IMG/VR virus record: IMGVR_UViG_3300022562_001814 | Coordinates: 104,738-168,737 of that record | Strand: one strand, 5' to 3' | From: a virus | DNA length: 64,000 nucleotides | Part shown: positions 30,024 to 38,369 of the stretch, in pieces | Layout: each line of letters starts with the position of its first letter | How positions within the stretch are numbered: the stretch's first letter is position 1 | Translations under genes and position numbers: made by a program | The notes under the pieces: generated by a model | Database searches by the model: none | What the model saw: only the letters and a program-made list of their open reading frames with translations | What the model was told of the DNA's origin: nothing

Positions 30024-30869
30024 ATGACTGTACACGTATTAACATTAAATTGGCAGGGCAAAGACAAAATTAGTAAATTAAAGGAGAGTTTTCGCCCAGC
30101 TATAAAAGATATAGATTATGTTTGGCATATTAAAGATAATGGTTCAACAGATGGATCGGTTGAAGAAATTAAAAATTGGAATGATGTTAAATATAATTTA
30201 ATTGAATACCCAAATAATAGACAAAGTTATTCCCAGGGTATGAATCTTTTGTTTAAGGAAGCGTGTCCAAAAGATGATGATATTATATTAACTCTTAATA
30301 ATGATGTCATTTTTAATGATACAGTGTCATTAAAAAATATGATCAAATTATTAAAAGAAGATAATGATATTGGCATTGTTGGAGCCAAACTTAATTACAC
30401 AGATACGGATAAAATTCAACATTGTGGGGTCTTATTTCATAAGACAAATGGGTTGCCATATCATTATAGAGTTGGTGCTACAGAAACTGCGAGAGATACA
30501 ATTAATAGATATTATCCAGTAGTTACTGGGGCTGTTTCAATACTTCGCGCAGATACTTTTGCAAATTGTTTTACCAATAAATCTGGTTTTAAAGGTTTTA
30601 GGGAAGATTATTTCTTTGCTTTTGAAGATGTTGATATGTGTATGCGTATTAATAATCATTTAAATAAAAAAGTGTTGTATTGTGGTAAAACTAATATTTT
30701 TCATGAAGAAAGCGCATCTCTAAAGAAAAATCCGGTCCATAAAATGTTTATGAATAAAAATTCTAAATTATTTTTAGAGAGTTGGCATAAATATATAAAT
30801 GTTTTACTTTGTGAAAAATATGATGATCCTAATTATAATGTTTATGAAGTGAAAGAATTTAAAGAATAA
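30024..30869 (+). CDS. GT2-family glycosyltransferase
   Basis: 281 residues with a GT-A fold. It begins MTVHVLTLNWQG, has DNGSTDGS at 38-45 and the metal-binding LNNDV with Asp94, then GVVTGAV-type strands and the FAFEDVDMCMRI segment near residue 205 that is typical of rhamnosyl/GT2 enzymes. No membrane segments. AAGGA precedes the ATG. It is related to the C-terminal half of the 27552-28943 protein. It probably extends the same glycan as the other enzymes in this cluster; donor and acceptor cannot be told from sequence. Confidence 0.83.
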   Translation: MTVHVLTLNWQGKDKISKLKESFRPAIKDIDYVWHIKDNGSTDGSVEEIKNWNDVKYNLIEYPNNRQSYSQGMNLLFKEACPKDDDIILTLNNDVIFNDTVSLKNMIKLLKEDNDIGIVGAKLNYTDTDKIQHCGVLFHKTNGLPYHYRVGATETARDTINRYYPVVTGAVSILRADTFANCFTNKSGFKGFREDYFFAFEDVDMCMRINNHLNKKVLYCGKTNIFHEESASLKKNPVHKMFMNKNSKLFLESWHKYINVLLCEKYDDPNYNVYEVKEFKE

Positions 30870-30886
30870 ATATTAGGAATGTATAG

Positions 30887-31849
30887 ATGGATAAACGTCG
30901 TTTATTAATTACTGGTTCGGCAGGTTTCATAGGCTCGAATTTTATTCGTAAGACTATTTATGAAAAACACCCATACGAAATTTCAAGTGTGGATAAAATA
31001 GTTAATTCATCTATGTTGAATAATATTTATCAACATAAATTGCATGACTTTTATATAGCGGATATATGTGATCAACACATTATGGATAAAATTTTTGAAT
31101 ATGTAAAACCAGAAATTGTTATACATATGGCGGCTGAATCGGCAGTAGATAAGTCGATACATGATCCTGATGTTTTTATGAAATCAAATATATTGGGTAC
31201 ACAAAATTTAATCAATTTATCTTTAAAATATGATGTAAAATGTTTTTTGTATCAAAGTACTGATGAAGTCTATGGCGCCTTATCATCTAATGAGGATACT
31301 GCGTGGACAGAAGAATCGCCTTTAATTCCTAAAAACCCGTACTCTGCAAGTAAAGCGGCAGGAGAATTATTAATAAAGGCAGCTGCAAATACACATAATT
31401 TACCATTTATAATAGTCAGATCTTGTAATAATTATGGACCTAGACAAACGCCAGATAAATTAATTCCAAGAACCATTAAATGTTTATTAGAAAATAAACA
31501 AATTCCTGTTTATGGACAAGGATTACAAATTAGAGATTGGCTACATACACAAGATAATTGCGCTGCCATCCTTAAAATTTTACGTTCTGGAAAAGTTGGA
31601 GAAACATATAATATTTCCGCCAATCAAGAATTTACAAATATTGAAGTAGTTAAAATGATCTGTGATATAATGGATAAGAGCTATGATCATATCGATCATA
31701 TAACCGATCCAAGACCGGGTCACGATTTTAGATATAGTGTGAATTCAACAAAATTAAGAAATATGGGTTGGTTGCCAAGTTATAAATTTAAAGAAGGATT
31801 GCAACAAACAGTTGAATGGTTTTTAATGAATTCATTTTTTCTTAAATAG
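30887..31849 (+). CDS. dTDP-glucose 4,6-dehydratase-like SDR enzyme (RmlB-like)
   Basis: 320 residues, an extended short-chain dehydrogenase. The NAD-binding ITGSAGFIGS lies at 8-17, HMAAESAVDKS at 80-90, and the STDEVYG motif at 124-130 carries the Thr125-Asp126-Glu127 triad used by 4,6-dehydratases. The catalytic Tyr152 and Lys156 are in PYSASKAAGE. The length matches the family (about 310-360 residues). In bacteria RmlB converts dTDP-glucose to the 4-keto-6-deoxy sugar that feeds rhamnose and related pathways. No RmlA, C or D gene was seen in the window, so the rest of the pathway would come from the host or from elsewhere in the phage. AGGA lies upstream of the ATG. Confidence 0.84.
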   Translation: MDKRRLLITGSAGFIGSNFIRKTIYEKHPYEISSVDKIVNSSMLNNIYQHKLHDFYIADICDQHIMDKIFEYVKPEIVIHMAAESAVDKSIHDPDVFMKSNILGTQNLINLSLKYDVKCFLYQSTDEVYGALSSNEDTAWTEESPLIPKNPYSASKAAGELLIKAAANTHNLPFIIVRSCNNYGPRQTPDKLIPRTIKCLLENKQIPVYGQGLQIRDWLHTQDNCAAILKILRSGKVGETYNISANQEFTNIEVVKMICDIMDKSYDHIDHITDPRPGHDFRYSVNSTKLRNMGWLPSYKFKEGLQQTVEWFLMNSFFLK

Positions 31850-31857
31850 GAATAAAT

Positions 31858-33231
31858 ATGACAGTAAAAAATAGTATCTTGATTTTGCCTAAAGAGGACG
31901 TTATGGATGATTTAAATAAAGAAAATAAAACCGAAGAAAATGTATCAGCTGTTGATGTTGATAATGATAAATTAGCACAATTAAAAGCAAAATTAGAAGC
32001 AAAAAAAGAACAAGAGATGCCAAAAAGTAAAATAATTGAGAAAGTACGCTCCATAAATTTTGGAGTTGTTGGTAGTGGACAATGTGGTAGTAGATTAGCA
32101 GAATCATTTTATAAATTGGGATATGATGCTGTTGCTATAAATACTGCACAACAAGATTTAAAATTTATAGATTTGCCAGAAAGTAATAAGCTTTTATTAA
32201 ATTATGGTTTGGGTGGTGCAGCCAAGTCTTTAGAAATTGGTCGTGATGCAGCAGAAACACATAAAGAACAAATTGCAGAATTAGTAAATAATCAATTGGC
32301 TGATTCACAAATTTTTATATTTTGCACAAGTTTGGGTGGTGGTTCTGGAGCCGGATCAACCGAAACTATTATTGATATTTTAGCAAATATTGGTAAGCCT
32401 ATTTTGGTTATTACTGTTTTGCCAATGGATGCTGAAGATGTGCAGGCTAAACACAATGCATTGCAAACTTTAGAAAAATTACTTAAAGAAGTAAAAGCCA
32501 AGCGTATTCATAATTTGGTTTGTGTGGATAATGCAAAAATAGAAACAATTTATCGAGACGTTGGGCAAATGAACTTTTTCCATGTGGCGAATAGTGCAAT
32601 TGTTGATCCGTTAAATGTATTTAATTGTCAAAGCGCAAGACCGAGCCCTTCTAAAAGCCTCGATCCCATGGAATTAAGTAAGCTATTAATTGACGGTGAG
32701 GGATTAACGGTATACGGTACTTTTAATGTTGATAATTATCAAGAAGATACTGCCTTAGCTGAAGCCGTAATCAATAATTTAAATTCTAATTTGCTCGCCG
32801 GAGGATTTGATATTAAACAATCTAAATATGTTGGATTTATGTTATGTGCTTCAAAAGAAGTATGGAATAAAATACCGGCATCTAGTATTAATTATGCAAA
32901 CGCTATGATCGCTGATCAATGTGGTAGTCCATTGGGAATTTTCCGTGGTATTTATGAAATTGATACCAATGAAGATTGTGTTAAAGTATATTCTATGTTT
33001 AGCGGATTAGGGTTACCTACTATGCGCGTAGAACAGTTAACCAAAGAAACAAAAGAACATATGAATGTTGTGAAAAATAAAGATGCACAACGTAATTTAT
33101 CTTTAAATCTTGATTTAGGTAAAGATCAGGTTGTTTCTGACGCGCAAAAAGTAAAAGAAAAAATAGCACAAAAATCTTCTGCATTTGGTAAATTCTTAAA
33201 TCAAAACGTTGTAGATAGAAGAAAATCATAG
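31858..33231 (+). CDS. Tubulin/FtsZ-family GTPase
   Basis: 457 residues. The nucleotide-binding GVVGSGQCGSR lies at 69-79 and the tubulin signature loop appears as GGGSGAGS at about 160-167 (consensus GGGTGSG). VITVLPM follows near 183, and a candidate T7 loop is at about 268-282 (LDPMELSKLLIDGEG), with acidic residues that could act in GTP hydrolysis. A Lys/Glu-rich, probably helical extension of about 65 residues precedes the core, and the tail ends in a basic segment. The start at 31858 has AGGA; an ATG at 31903 behind AAGAGG is an alternative. Phage tubulins (PhuZ, TubZ type) form filaments that centre DNA or transport capsids. Which subgroup this belongs to cannot be decided by eye. Confidence 0.82.
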   Translation: MTVKNSILILPKEDVMDDLNKENKTEENVSAVDVDNDKLAQLKAKLEAKKEQEMPKSKIIEKVRSINFGVVGSGQCGSRLAESFYKLGYDAVAINTAQQDLKFIDLPESNKLLLNYGLGGAAKSLEIGRDAAETHKEQIAELVNNQLADSQIFIFCTSLGGGSGAGSTETIIDILANIGKPILVITVLPMDAEDVQAKHNALQTLEKLLKEVKAKRIHNLVCVDNAKIETIYRDVGQMNFFHVANSAIVDPLNVFNCQSARPSPSKSLDPMELSKLLIDGEGLTVYGTFNVDNYQEDTALAEAVINNLNSNLLAGGFDIKQSKYVGFMLCASKEVWNKIPASSINYANAMIADQCGSPLGIFRGIYEIDTNEDCVKVYSMFSGLGLPTMRVEQLTKETKEHMNVVKNKDAQRNLSLNLDLGKDQVVSDAQKVKEKIAQKSSAFGKFLNQNVVDRRKS

Positions 33232-33238
33232 GATCAAA

Positions 33239-33940
33239 ATGTTAGTACGAGTCCCCACTATTAAAACCAATTTCACAGTGAATGATTTTGTAAGAACATT
33301 AATAGGTGCTTGGAATAAATTATATAATAGCTTTCCGAATAAACAGCAAATAGCCGTTTTATATTCTCAATGGGGGGTAGAGACTGGTATTGGCAAATAT
33401 TGCTGGAATAATAATATTTCCAATATCAAGGCTGTTGATACGCCCGGTGTTGTTATTGAATATTGCGTTTTAAATGGTGCTTGGGAAATTATTAATGGTA
33501 AAAAAGTTTTTCTTAAACCAGAAAACCCTGGCTCTTGGTTTCGTTCTTTTCGTAAACTAGAAGATGGTATGGAATTCTATCTTAACTTTTTAAGAAACAA
33601 ACGTTATAAAATTGCCTGGACTGCAGTTGAACAAGGGGATTATCGCTTATTTGCTAAATTATTAAGGCAACAAGGATATTACACAGCATCAGAAGCAGCT
33701 TATGCTAATGCTATGAGTTATCATTTTAATAAATTCATGAAAGATAATATTTTTGAAAATGAACTCTTAATAGCTGTAAATGAAATTAGTTTTCCAAGTG
33801 ATTGGGAACCGGTAAATTTTGATGTCAAAGAGAATGTTTTTACTAAGCCAGATAATCCTGTCTTACCAAATCCACCAGCCCCTAAACAAAGTATTTTTGA
33901 TGTAGCTTTTTCTAAAATAAGAAAGATAATTAATAAATAA
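33239..33940 (+). CDS. Glucosaminidase/lysozyme-like cell wall hydrolase (endolysin candidate)
   Basis: 233 residues. Residues of about 25-190 read like the lysozyme-like glucosaminidase fold: LYSQWGVETGIGKYCWNNN with the likely catalytic Glu48, followed by NIKA, a 'SWFRSFRKLEDGMEFYLNFL' block and YYTASEAAYANAM. These parts match the E-x-G...N-x-x-x-N-x-K pattern of peptidoglycan N-acetylglucosaminidases. No signal peptide or membrane segment is present, so export would need a holin, which was not identified nearby. The Pro-rich C-terminus (about 205-220) may be a linker. It could be the lytic enzyme or a virion-borne wall hydrolase. It starts 7 bases after the tubulin gene with AGGA. Confidence 0.7.
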   Translation: MLVRVPTIKTNFTVNDFVRTLIGAWNKLYNSFPNKQQIAVLYSQWGVETGIGKYCWNNNISNIKAVDTPGVVIEYCVLNGAWEIINGKKVFLKPENPGSWFRSFRKLEDGMEFYLNFLRNKRYKIAWTAVEQGDYRLFAKLLRQQGYYTASEAAYANAMSYHFNKFMKDNIFENELLIAVNEISFPSDWEPVNFDVKENVFTKPDNPVLPNPPAPKQSIFDVAFSKIRKIINK

Positions 33941-34398
33941 TGTTATTTAAAGTAAGTTGTGAAACTCAGGTAATTAAATATATTTCTTTTTGTATTTCTA
34001 ATGAAGATATTATTACCGGTCAAGTGGCAAACAAAATCTCAGATGAGATACAAAAACGTGATATTTTAGATTTAAAACATCTTTCATCATATTGTTATAA
34101 TTGGCAAGATTCCAGAAATTGTGCTATTGAATGTTTTGCAAGTTTTAATCGTAAATATATTGTATTTAAAGAAATACTTTCTAAAAAAAGATTAGAAGAA
34201 ATTAAAAGATATAAAAACCAAGCCGCCGCCATTAATACTTCTAGCGTTTTTGATGGATATTTTTCAACCCCATTATCTACTAATGCTTCTACGGCTTCTA
34301 CAGCTTCTACAGCTTATTATACTTATACCTATACGCTCAGTAACAATTATTTTTCTGACGGCTATTATAATATAATTGGCAATACTATTCGAAGGTAA
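33940..34398 (+). CDS. Unknown protein, paralogue of the next gene
   Basis: 152 residues, family not recognised. It starts in a TAATG overlap with the wall hydrolase. The N-terminal 75 residues share a pattern with the following gene (M-[LI]-F-K-V at the start, a Cys in an I-S-x-C-type strand near 18-29, an 'IT' helix, then a 'C...F' strand), so the two look like a diverged tandem duplication. The C-terminal part is low complexity, with a Ser-Thr-Ala run near residue 115 and then Tyr/Thr-rich sequence. No membrane segment. Function unknown. Confidence 0.6.
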   Translation: MLFKVSCETQVIKYISFCISNEDIITGQVANKISDEIQKRDILDLKHLSSYCYNWQDSRNCAIECFASFNRKYIVFKEILSKKRLEEIKRYKNQAAAINTSSVFDGYFSTPLSTNASTASTASTAYYTYTYTLSNNYFSDGYYNIIGNTIRR

Positions 34399-34400
34399 AA

Positions 34401-35042
34401 ATGATTTTTAAAGTTAATAGCAAGTCAATAGCAATTAAAGATCAAAATACATATATTTCAGTTTGTGCAAATAAATTATACGATCACGATATTACTAATA
34501 TTATTTATAAAAATTTATTTGATAAAAAAATAATTGAAATACCACGTCATATTTTTTCTTGTGAGGTTTTTGCCCAACCCCCATTTGTTATTAAGTGTTA
34601 TTTTTATAAATCTGGAAAAAATAAATCTATTTGTAAATTACACGAATTAACTTCTAAAACATATTCTATATTTAATTCAATTCCTATCGATTCATATGTT
34701 TTACCAAATATTAAAAAAACAATAAGAATCGGTAGTTGGGTAGATGCTTTAGAAGATCCTTGGGATAACTCTTTTTCTACTAATATTAGATTAACATATA
34801 GACCTGTAGATAATAATATATTTGCTAATATGAATCCAAATATAGAAAATGAAATTGTGCAATCTGCTACCGTTAATATAGCTGAAGAAATAGATCAGCA
34901 AATGTTAGATGAGTTAAATTATATAGTTGATGCACCAGTAGAAGTTCAGCCAGAAGTTCAGCCAGAAGTTCAGGAAGTTCAGCCAGAAAATGGAATAACG
35001 CATTTCATTAATTTTCAATTTCCTAGAACTCAACAAATATGA
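34401..35042 (+). CDS. Unknown protein with a Glu-Val-Gln-Pro repeat
   Basis: 213 residues, unrecognised. The first 75 residues resemble the start of the preceding gene. Residues of about 165-195 are acidic, and near the C-terminus there is a short repeat built from the unit E-V-Q-P (DNA 34939-34986, unit gaagttcagcca), probably a flexible linker. It ends in an ATGA overlap with the helicase gene, so it is likely co-translated with replication genes. AAGG overlaps the upstream stop. Function unknown. Confidence 0.6.
   Translation: MIFKVNSKSIAIKDQNTYISVCANKLYDHDITNIIYKNLFDKKIIEIPRHIFSCEVFAQPPFVIKCYFYKSGKNKSICKLHELTSKTYSIFNSIPIDSYVLPNIKKTIRIGSWVDALEDPWDNSFSTNIRLTYRPVDNNIFANMNPNIENEIVQSATVNIAEEIDQQMLDELNYIVDAPVEVQPEVQPEVQEVQPENGITHFINFQFPRTQQI
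34939..34986 (+). repeat. Short 12-base tandem repeat inside a coding region
   Basis: The unit gaagttcagcca is repeated about three and a half times with one shortened copy, coding for an E-V-Q-P repeat. Such runs expand and contract by slippage. Confidence 0.7.
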
Positions 35043-36502
35043 ATCAATTAATTATACAAAATAATAAAATTTGTAATATTAAATTGCCGGATAATCCCGA
35101 ATGTTTAATTGAATTAAAACATTTGCTCTCGTTTAAAATGATTGGGGTAGAATATACGCAGGCTTTTAAAAACGGATGGGATGGATTTACTTATCTTTTA
35201 GATAAAAAGGGTAATTTTCCATTAGGTCTTTTATCAAAAGTAAAAGATTTTCTAACTGATAGAAATATTAATTTTACTATTATAGATAAAAGAGTTAAAT
35301 TACAAATTAATCCAGAAATAGATATTTCTCAAAATTTAAAATTAATTAATAAGGAACCGAGAGATTATCAACAGGCTATAGTTGATGCGGCTGTTGTAAA
35401 TCAAAAAGGTATTATTAGAGCATGTACCGGTTCAGGAAAGACGCTCGCGGCCGCCCTAATAACCGCAAAATTAAATAAACCGACTATTATTTACGTTATC
35501 GGGCTAGATTTACTTCAACAATTTCATCAAACATTTTCTGAAATCTTTAAACAACCAATTGGATTTATTGGAAATGGTGTATGTGATATTCAAAATATTA
35601 ATATCGTAAGTATTTGGACAGTAGGTAAAGCTTTAGATATTAAATTTAAAATGTTTGATGAAGATGAAATAGAAAAAGAAAAATTCGATATTGTTAATAA
35701 ATTTAAAATTCAACAACTACTTAAAAAAACCGAATTACATATATTTGATGAATGCCATATTGCCGCTTGTGATACTATAAAAGAAATTTATAAACATATA
35801 GATCCTATACATATTTATGGTATGAGCGGTACTCCTTACAGAGATGATGGTTCGGATTTACTAATTAATGGTATGCTTGGAGAACAAATTATAAATGTTA
35901 CTGCATCAGATTTAATTGAAAGAAAAATACTCTCTCAACCAATTATTAAATTTATAAATGTTCCAGCAATTCCGGTATATTCTAGAACTTATGCAGAGGT
36001 GTATAATGAATACATTGTTGAAAATGATGTAAGAAATCATTTAATTATACAAGAGTCTAAAAATTTGCTTGAAAAAGGTTATCAAGTTTTAGTATTATTT
36101 AGACATATTAAACATGGTAAAAATTTATATAAATTATTTAAAGAAAATAAAATAAAATGTGAAATATTGCATGGGGCACACGATTTAGAATATCGTACAG
36201 AAATTAAAAATCGACTTTTAGCAAAAGATATAGATTTAATTTTAGCATCTACTGTATATGATATTGGTATTGATATAGGCAGCTTGAATGGTTTAGTGTT
36301 AGCTGGTAGTGGCAAAAGTAGTATTAAAGCACTTCAACGTATAGGTCGGGTCATTCGAGGTTATCCTGGTAAAAATTTTTCAGCAATTGTAGATTTTGTA
36401 GATAATGTGAGATTTCTTAAAAAACATTCAGAAGCTAGATATAAAGTATATGCTTCAGAAAAAGGTTTCATAGTCAAATGGCCAAAACAAAGTTACATGT
36501 AG
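35039..36502 (+). CDS. uvsW: UvsW-like superfamily 2 DNA helicase
   Basis: 487 residues. Helicase motif I is CTGSGKT at 129-135, motif II is DECH at 237-240, motif III is SGTPYRDDGSD, motif V is ASTVYDIGIDI and motif VI is QRIGRVIRG. The N-terminal 110 residues form a small domain ahead of motif I, as in T4 UvsW. T4 UvsW remodels recombination and stalled-fork structures, unwinds R-loops and shifts replication from origin to recombination mode. Length matches (T4 UvsW is about 500 residues). It starts in an ATGA overlap and its end overlaps the next gene by 25 bases. The gene is in a replication cluster with a DnaC-like loader and a DnaB-like helicase. The call is firm at family level. Confidence 0.85.
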   Translation: MNQLIIQNNKICNIKLPDNPECLIELKHLLSFKMIGVEYTQAFKNGWDGFTYLLDKKGNFPLGLLSKVKDFLTDRNINFTIIDKRVKLQINPEIDISQNLKLINKEPRDYQQAIVDAAVVNQKGIIRACTGSGKTLAAALITAKLNKPTIIYVIGLDLLQQFHQTFSEIFKQPIGFIGNGVCDIQNINIVSIWTVGKALDIKFKMFDEDEIEKEKFDIVNKFKIQQLLKKTELHIFDECHIAACDTIKEIYKHIDPIHIYGMSGTPYRDDGSDLLINGMLGEQIINVTASDLIERKILSQPIIKFINVPAIPVYSRTYAEVYNEYIVENDVRNHLIIQESKNLLEKGYQVLVLFRHIKHGKNLYKLFKENKIKCEILHGAHDLEYRTEIKNRLLAKDIDLILASTVYDIGIDIGSLNGLVLAGSGKSSIKALQRIGRVIRGYPGKNFSAIVDFVDNVRFLKKHSEARYKVYASEKGFIVKWPKQSYM

Positions 36503-37065
36503 ATAAAGATCCTCTTTTAACTGACAATGTTTCCGAACATTATAAAAAATTTTTTAATAAATTTGAAGAAATAAATAGTTTACCGATAACAGAATGGAAA
36601 GTTGTTCATTTACTCGGTTATTTATGTGCTAAATACGAAGCATATTATAATTTAAAATATTCTTTTAAATTTAACAATCCAGCTCCATCAAAATCATATG
36701 AAGTGTATCAGATTAAAAAATTATCTAATATGCTTAGTTCTGATCCCACAATATTAAAACAATATTTGGACTGGGTATTCGATAAAAAAATTATAGAAAA
36801 AAATAAAAGAATCACTTCATTAGGGTATTTTACCCATTTAGATATAATAAATGAATTTAAATTTAAATTTTTATTTAACAAAAAAACAATTATTAGAACT
36901 GATAATCTACCAGATTCGATTATTAATATATGTTCTAAATATGGAGTTAGTATATCAAATTACGCGGAGTTAGCTTTCGTAAAAAAAATGCCAGACAAAT
37001 CGGATTTAATTAATGAAATTAAAGATACTGGATTTGATTTAAATATTTTGGATAAAATAGCATGA
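36478..37065 (+). CDS. Unknown replication-module protein
   Basis: 195 residues, basic and helix-rich, not recognised. It overlaps the UvsW-like gene by 25 bases and the next gene by 4 (ATGA). The sequence has no cysteine pairs, Walker motif or membrane segment. Position between two helicase-related genes suggests a replication accessory protein, but there is no motif to support a specific role. Confidence 0.6.
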   Translation: MAKTKLHVDKDPLLTDNVSEHYKKFFNKFEEINSLPITEWKVVHLLGYLCAKYEAYYNLKYSFKFNNPAPSKSYEVYQIKKLSNMLSSDPTILKQYLDWVFDKKIIEKNKRITSLGYFTHLDIINEFKFKFLFNKKTIIRTDNLPDSIINICSKYGVSISNYAELAFVKKMPDKSDLINEIKDTGFDLNILDKIA

Positions 37066-37577
37066 ACCCCGAAAAAGGACAAAAAGTACAAGTTAGATTT
37101 AATAATGGTATTTATTTTGATGCCATAGTAGAAGAGTGGACTGACAATAAATCCAAATTAATTCTTATGGACGGAGAACAGGTAATTATTCAAAAAACTT
37201 TACAAGATGTTTTGTTAGTAAAAATTATTGAACAAACCAAAACCACTTTAGATTCTGAAGTAAAAAGTGAGATAAAACCAAAATTAGATAAACCAGTTTT
37301 AATAGATAAATTAGAAAAAATTAGAAATAATCTTAAAGACGAATTGGCTCTTAAAGAAATGGCAGAACTCAAAGATGAATTAAATAAAATAGAAAGACAA
37401 GAAACATTTAATTCAATGGATAAATTTAAAGATACTGGATTGAAAGAAGTACATTATGCTTTCCCAAGAAATATACAGATCGACAGCCCTACACAATATT
37501 CCAAGCAAAAAATTACACCAACAAATTCTGAATTTGATTCAGAGCTGCAAAGTTTGTTCAAGCAAAAACATAAATAA
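37062..37577 (+). CDS. Unknown protein with an SH3/Sm-like N-terminus
   Basis: 171 residues. The first 60 residues form a strand-rich pattern (GQKVQVRFNNGIYFDAIVEE, then a second hairpin LILMDGEQVII) that looks like a small SH3- or Sm-like barrel. A long Lys/Glu-rich helix follows at about 65-110, then a disordered Ser/Thr/Gln-rich tail. The start lies in an ATGA overlap. The last 122 bases overlap the proposed start of the helicase-loader gene in another frame. Function unknown, possibly nucleic-acid or protein binding. Confidence 0.58.
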   Translation: MNPEKGQKVQVRFNNGIYFDAIVEEWTDNKSKLILMDGEQVIIQKTLQDVLLVKIIEQTKTTLDSEVKSEIKPKLDKPVLIDKLEKIRNNLKDELALKEMAELKDELNKIERQETFNSMDKFKDTGLKEVHYAFPRNIQIDSPTQYSKQKITPTNSEFDSELQSLFKQKHK

Positions 37578-38313
37578 TATAAAAGATGTGCCTAATAATG
37601 GATTATGTTCTTATTGTTCGATAAAAATATCATTATTTCATGAATACTATAATGCTAATATTCCTGTTAATTATTGGAATTTGAAAATGCCAATAAATCT
37701 TGCGTTAGAAAAATTAGATAATAAATCTCAACGTATTTTGGCAATAGAAACAATTAGAAAAATATCTAAACTACCAAATTATGAGCCTATAGAATCATTG
37801 CTTAATCATAAGTTAATGGAAATTGATAAAATTTATGTAGAAAGTATTGGTAACGTGAAAAATTCATATAATAATGGTTTATCATATTGTTTGGCCGGAC
37901 CTCATGGTACTGGAAAAACACTGTCTGTTACAAGTATTTTAAAAAGCATTATACAGCAGAAATTTACAGGATTATATACCACGCTAAGTGATGTTGTAAA
38001 TGTTTTAACCACCGCTACAAGTGAAGATAAATTTTTAGCTAGAAAAGAATTGTTGGAAATTGATTTTCTTATTATAGATGAATTCGATTCTAGATTTATC
38101 GGCACAGAGAACGCAGCCGATTTATTTGGAAGGACTCTTGAAAATATTTTAAGAACTAGATTGCAAAATAAATTACCAATCATTCTTGTAAGCAATAGTC
38201 CAAATCCCATTGAAACATTTCATGGTCCTCTAAAACAAAGTTTAGAAAGTTTGATGAACCAGGTGCCTTTAAAAGTTGTTATAGGACAAGACTATCGAAA
38301 ACAATTGGTTTAA
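37456..38313 (+). CDS. DnaC-like helicase loader ATPase with N-terminal zinc finger
   Basis: 285 residues. An N-terminal zinc finger CKVC...CSYC (about residues 31-54) is followed by a helical linker and a AAA+ core: Walker A AGPHGTGKT at 147-155 and Walker B LIIDEFDSR at 205-213. VSNSPNP near 247 is a likely sensor 1 region. The layout matches DnaC/IstB-type loaders that place the replicative helicase on DNA, and a DnaB-like gene follows. The ATG at 37456 gives a 122-base overlap with the upstream gene; an in-frame TTG at 37534 would keep the zinc finger with less overlap but lacks a clear ribosome site, so the start is uncertain. Confidence 0.8.
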   Translation: MLSQEIYRSTALHNIPSKKLHQQILNLIQSCKVCSSKNINNIKDVPNNGLCSYCSIKISLFHEYYNANIPVNYWNLKMPINLALEKLDNKSQRILAIETIRKISKLPNYEPIESLLNHKLMEIDKIYVESIGNVKNSYNNGLSYCLAGPHGTGKTLSVTSILKSIIQQKFTGLYTTLSDVVNVLTTATSEDKFLARKELLEIDFLIIDEFDSRFIGTENAADLFGRTLENILRTRLQNKLPIILVSNSPNPIETFHGPLKQSLESLMNQVPLKVVIGQDYRKQLV

Positions 38314-38318
38314 ACCAA
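38305..38318. promoter_or_regulatory. Perfect 14-base palindrome before the DnaB-like gene
   Basis: TTGGTTTAAACCAA at the end of the loader gene includes its stop codon. Flanking ACAA and TTGT extend the stem with a small bulge. It may be a hairpin separating the two genes or a protein-binding site. Confidence 0.45.
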
Positions 38319-38320
38319 AG

Positions 38321-38351
38321 TTGTCTATATTAAAATTATCCTTATTATAAT
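38321..38351 (+). promoter_or_regulatory. Candidate promoter of the DnaB-like gene
   Basis: TATAAT at 38346-38351 is a perfect -10 box. TTGTCT at 38321-38326 is a possible -35 box at a long 19-base spacing. It lies in the only sizeable gap of this replication cluster, with GGAAG and the ATG at 38370 downstream. AT-rich DNA makes chance hits common. Confidence 0.4.
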
Positions 38352-38369
38352 GATACGCGGGAAGAATAT

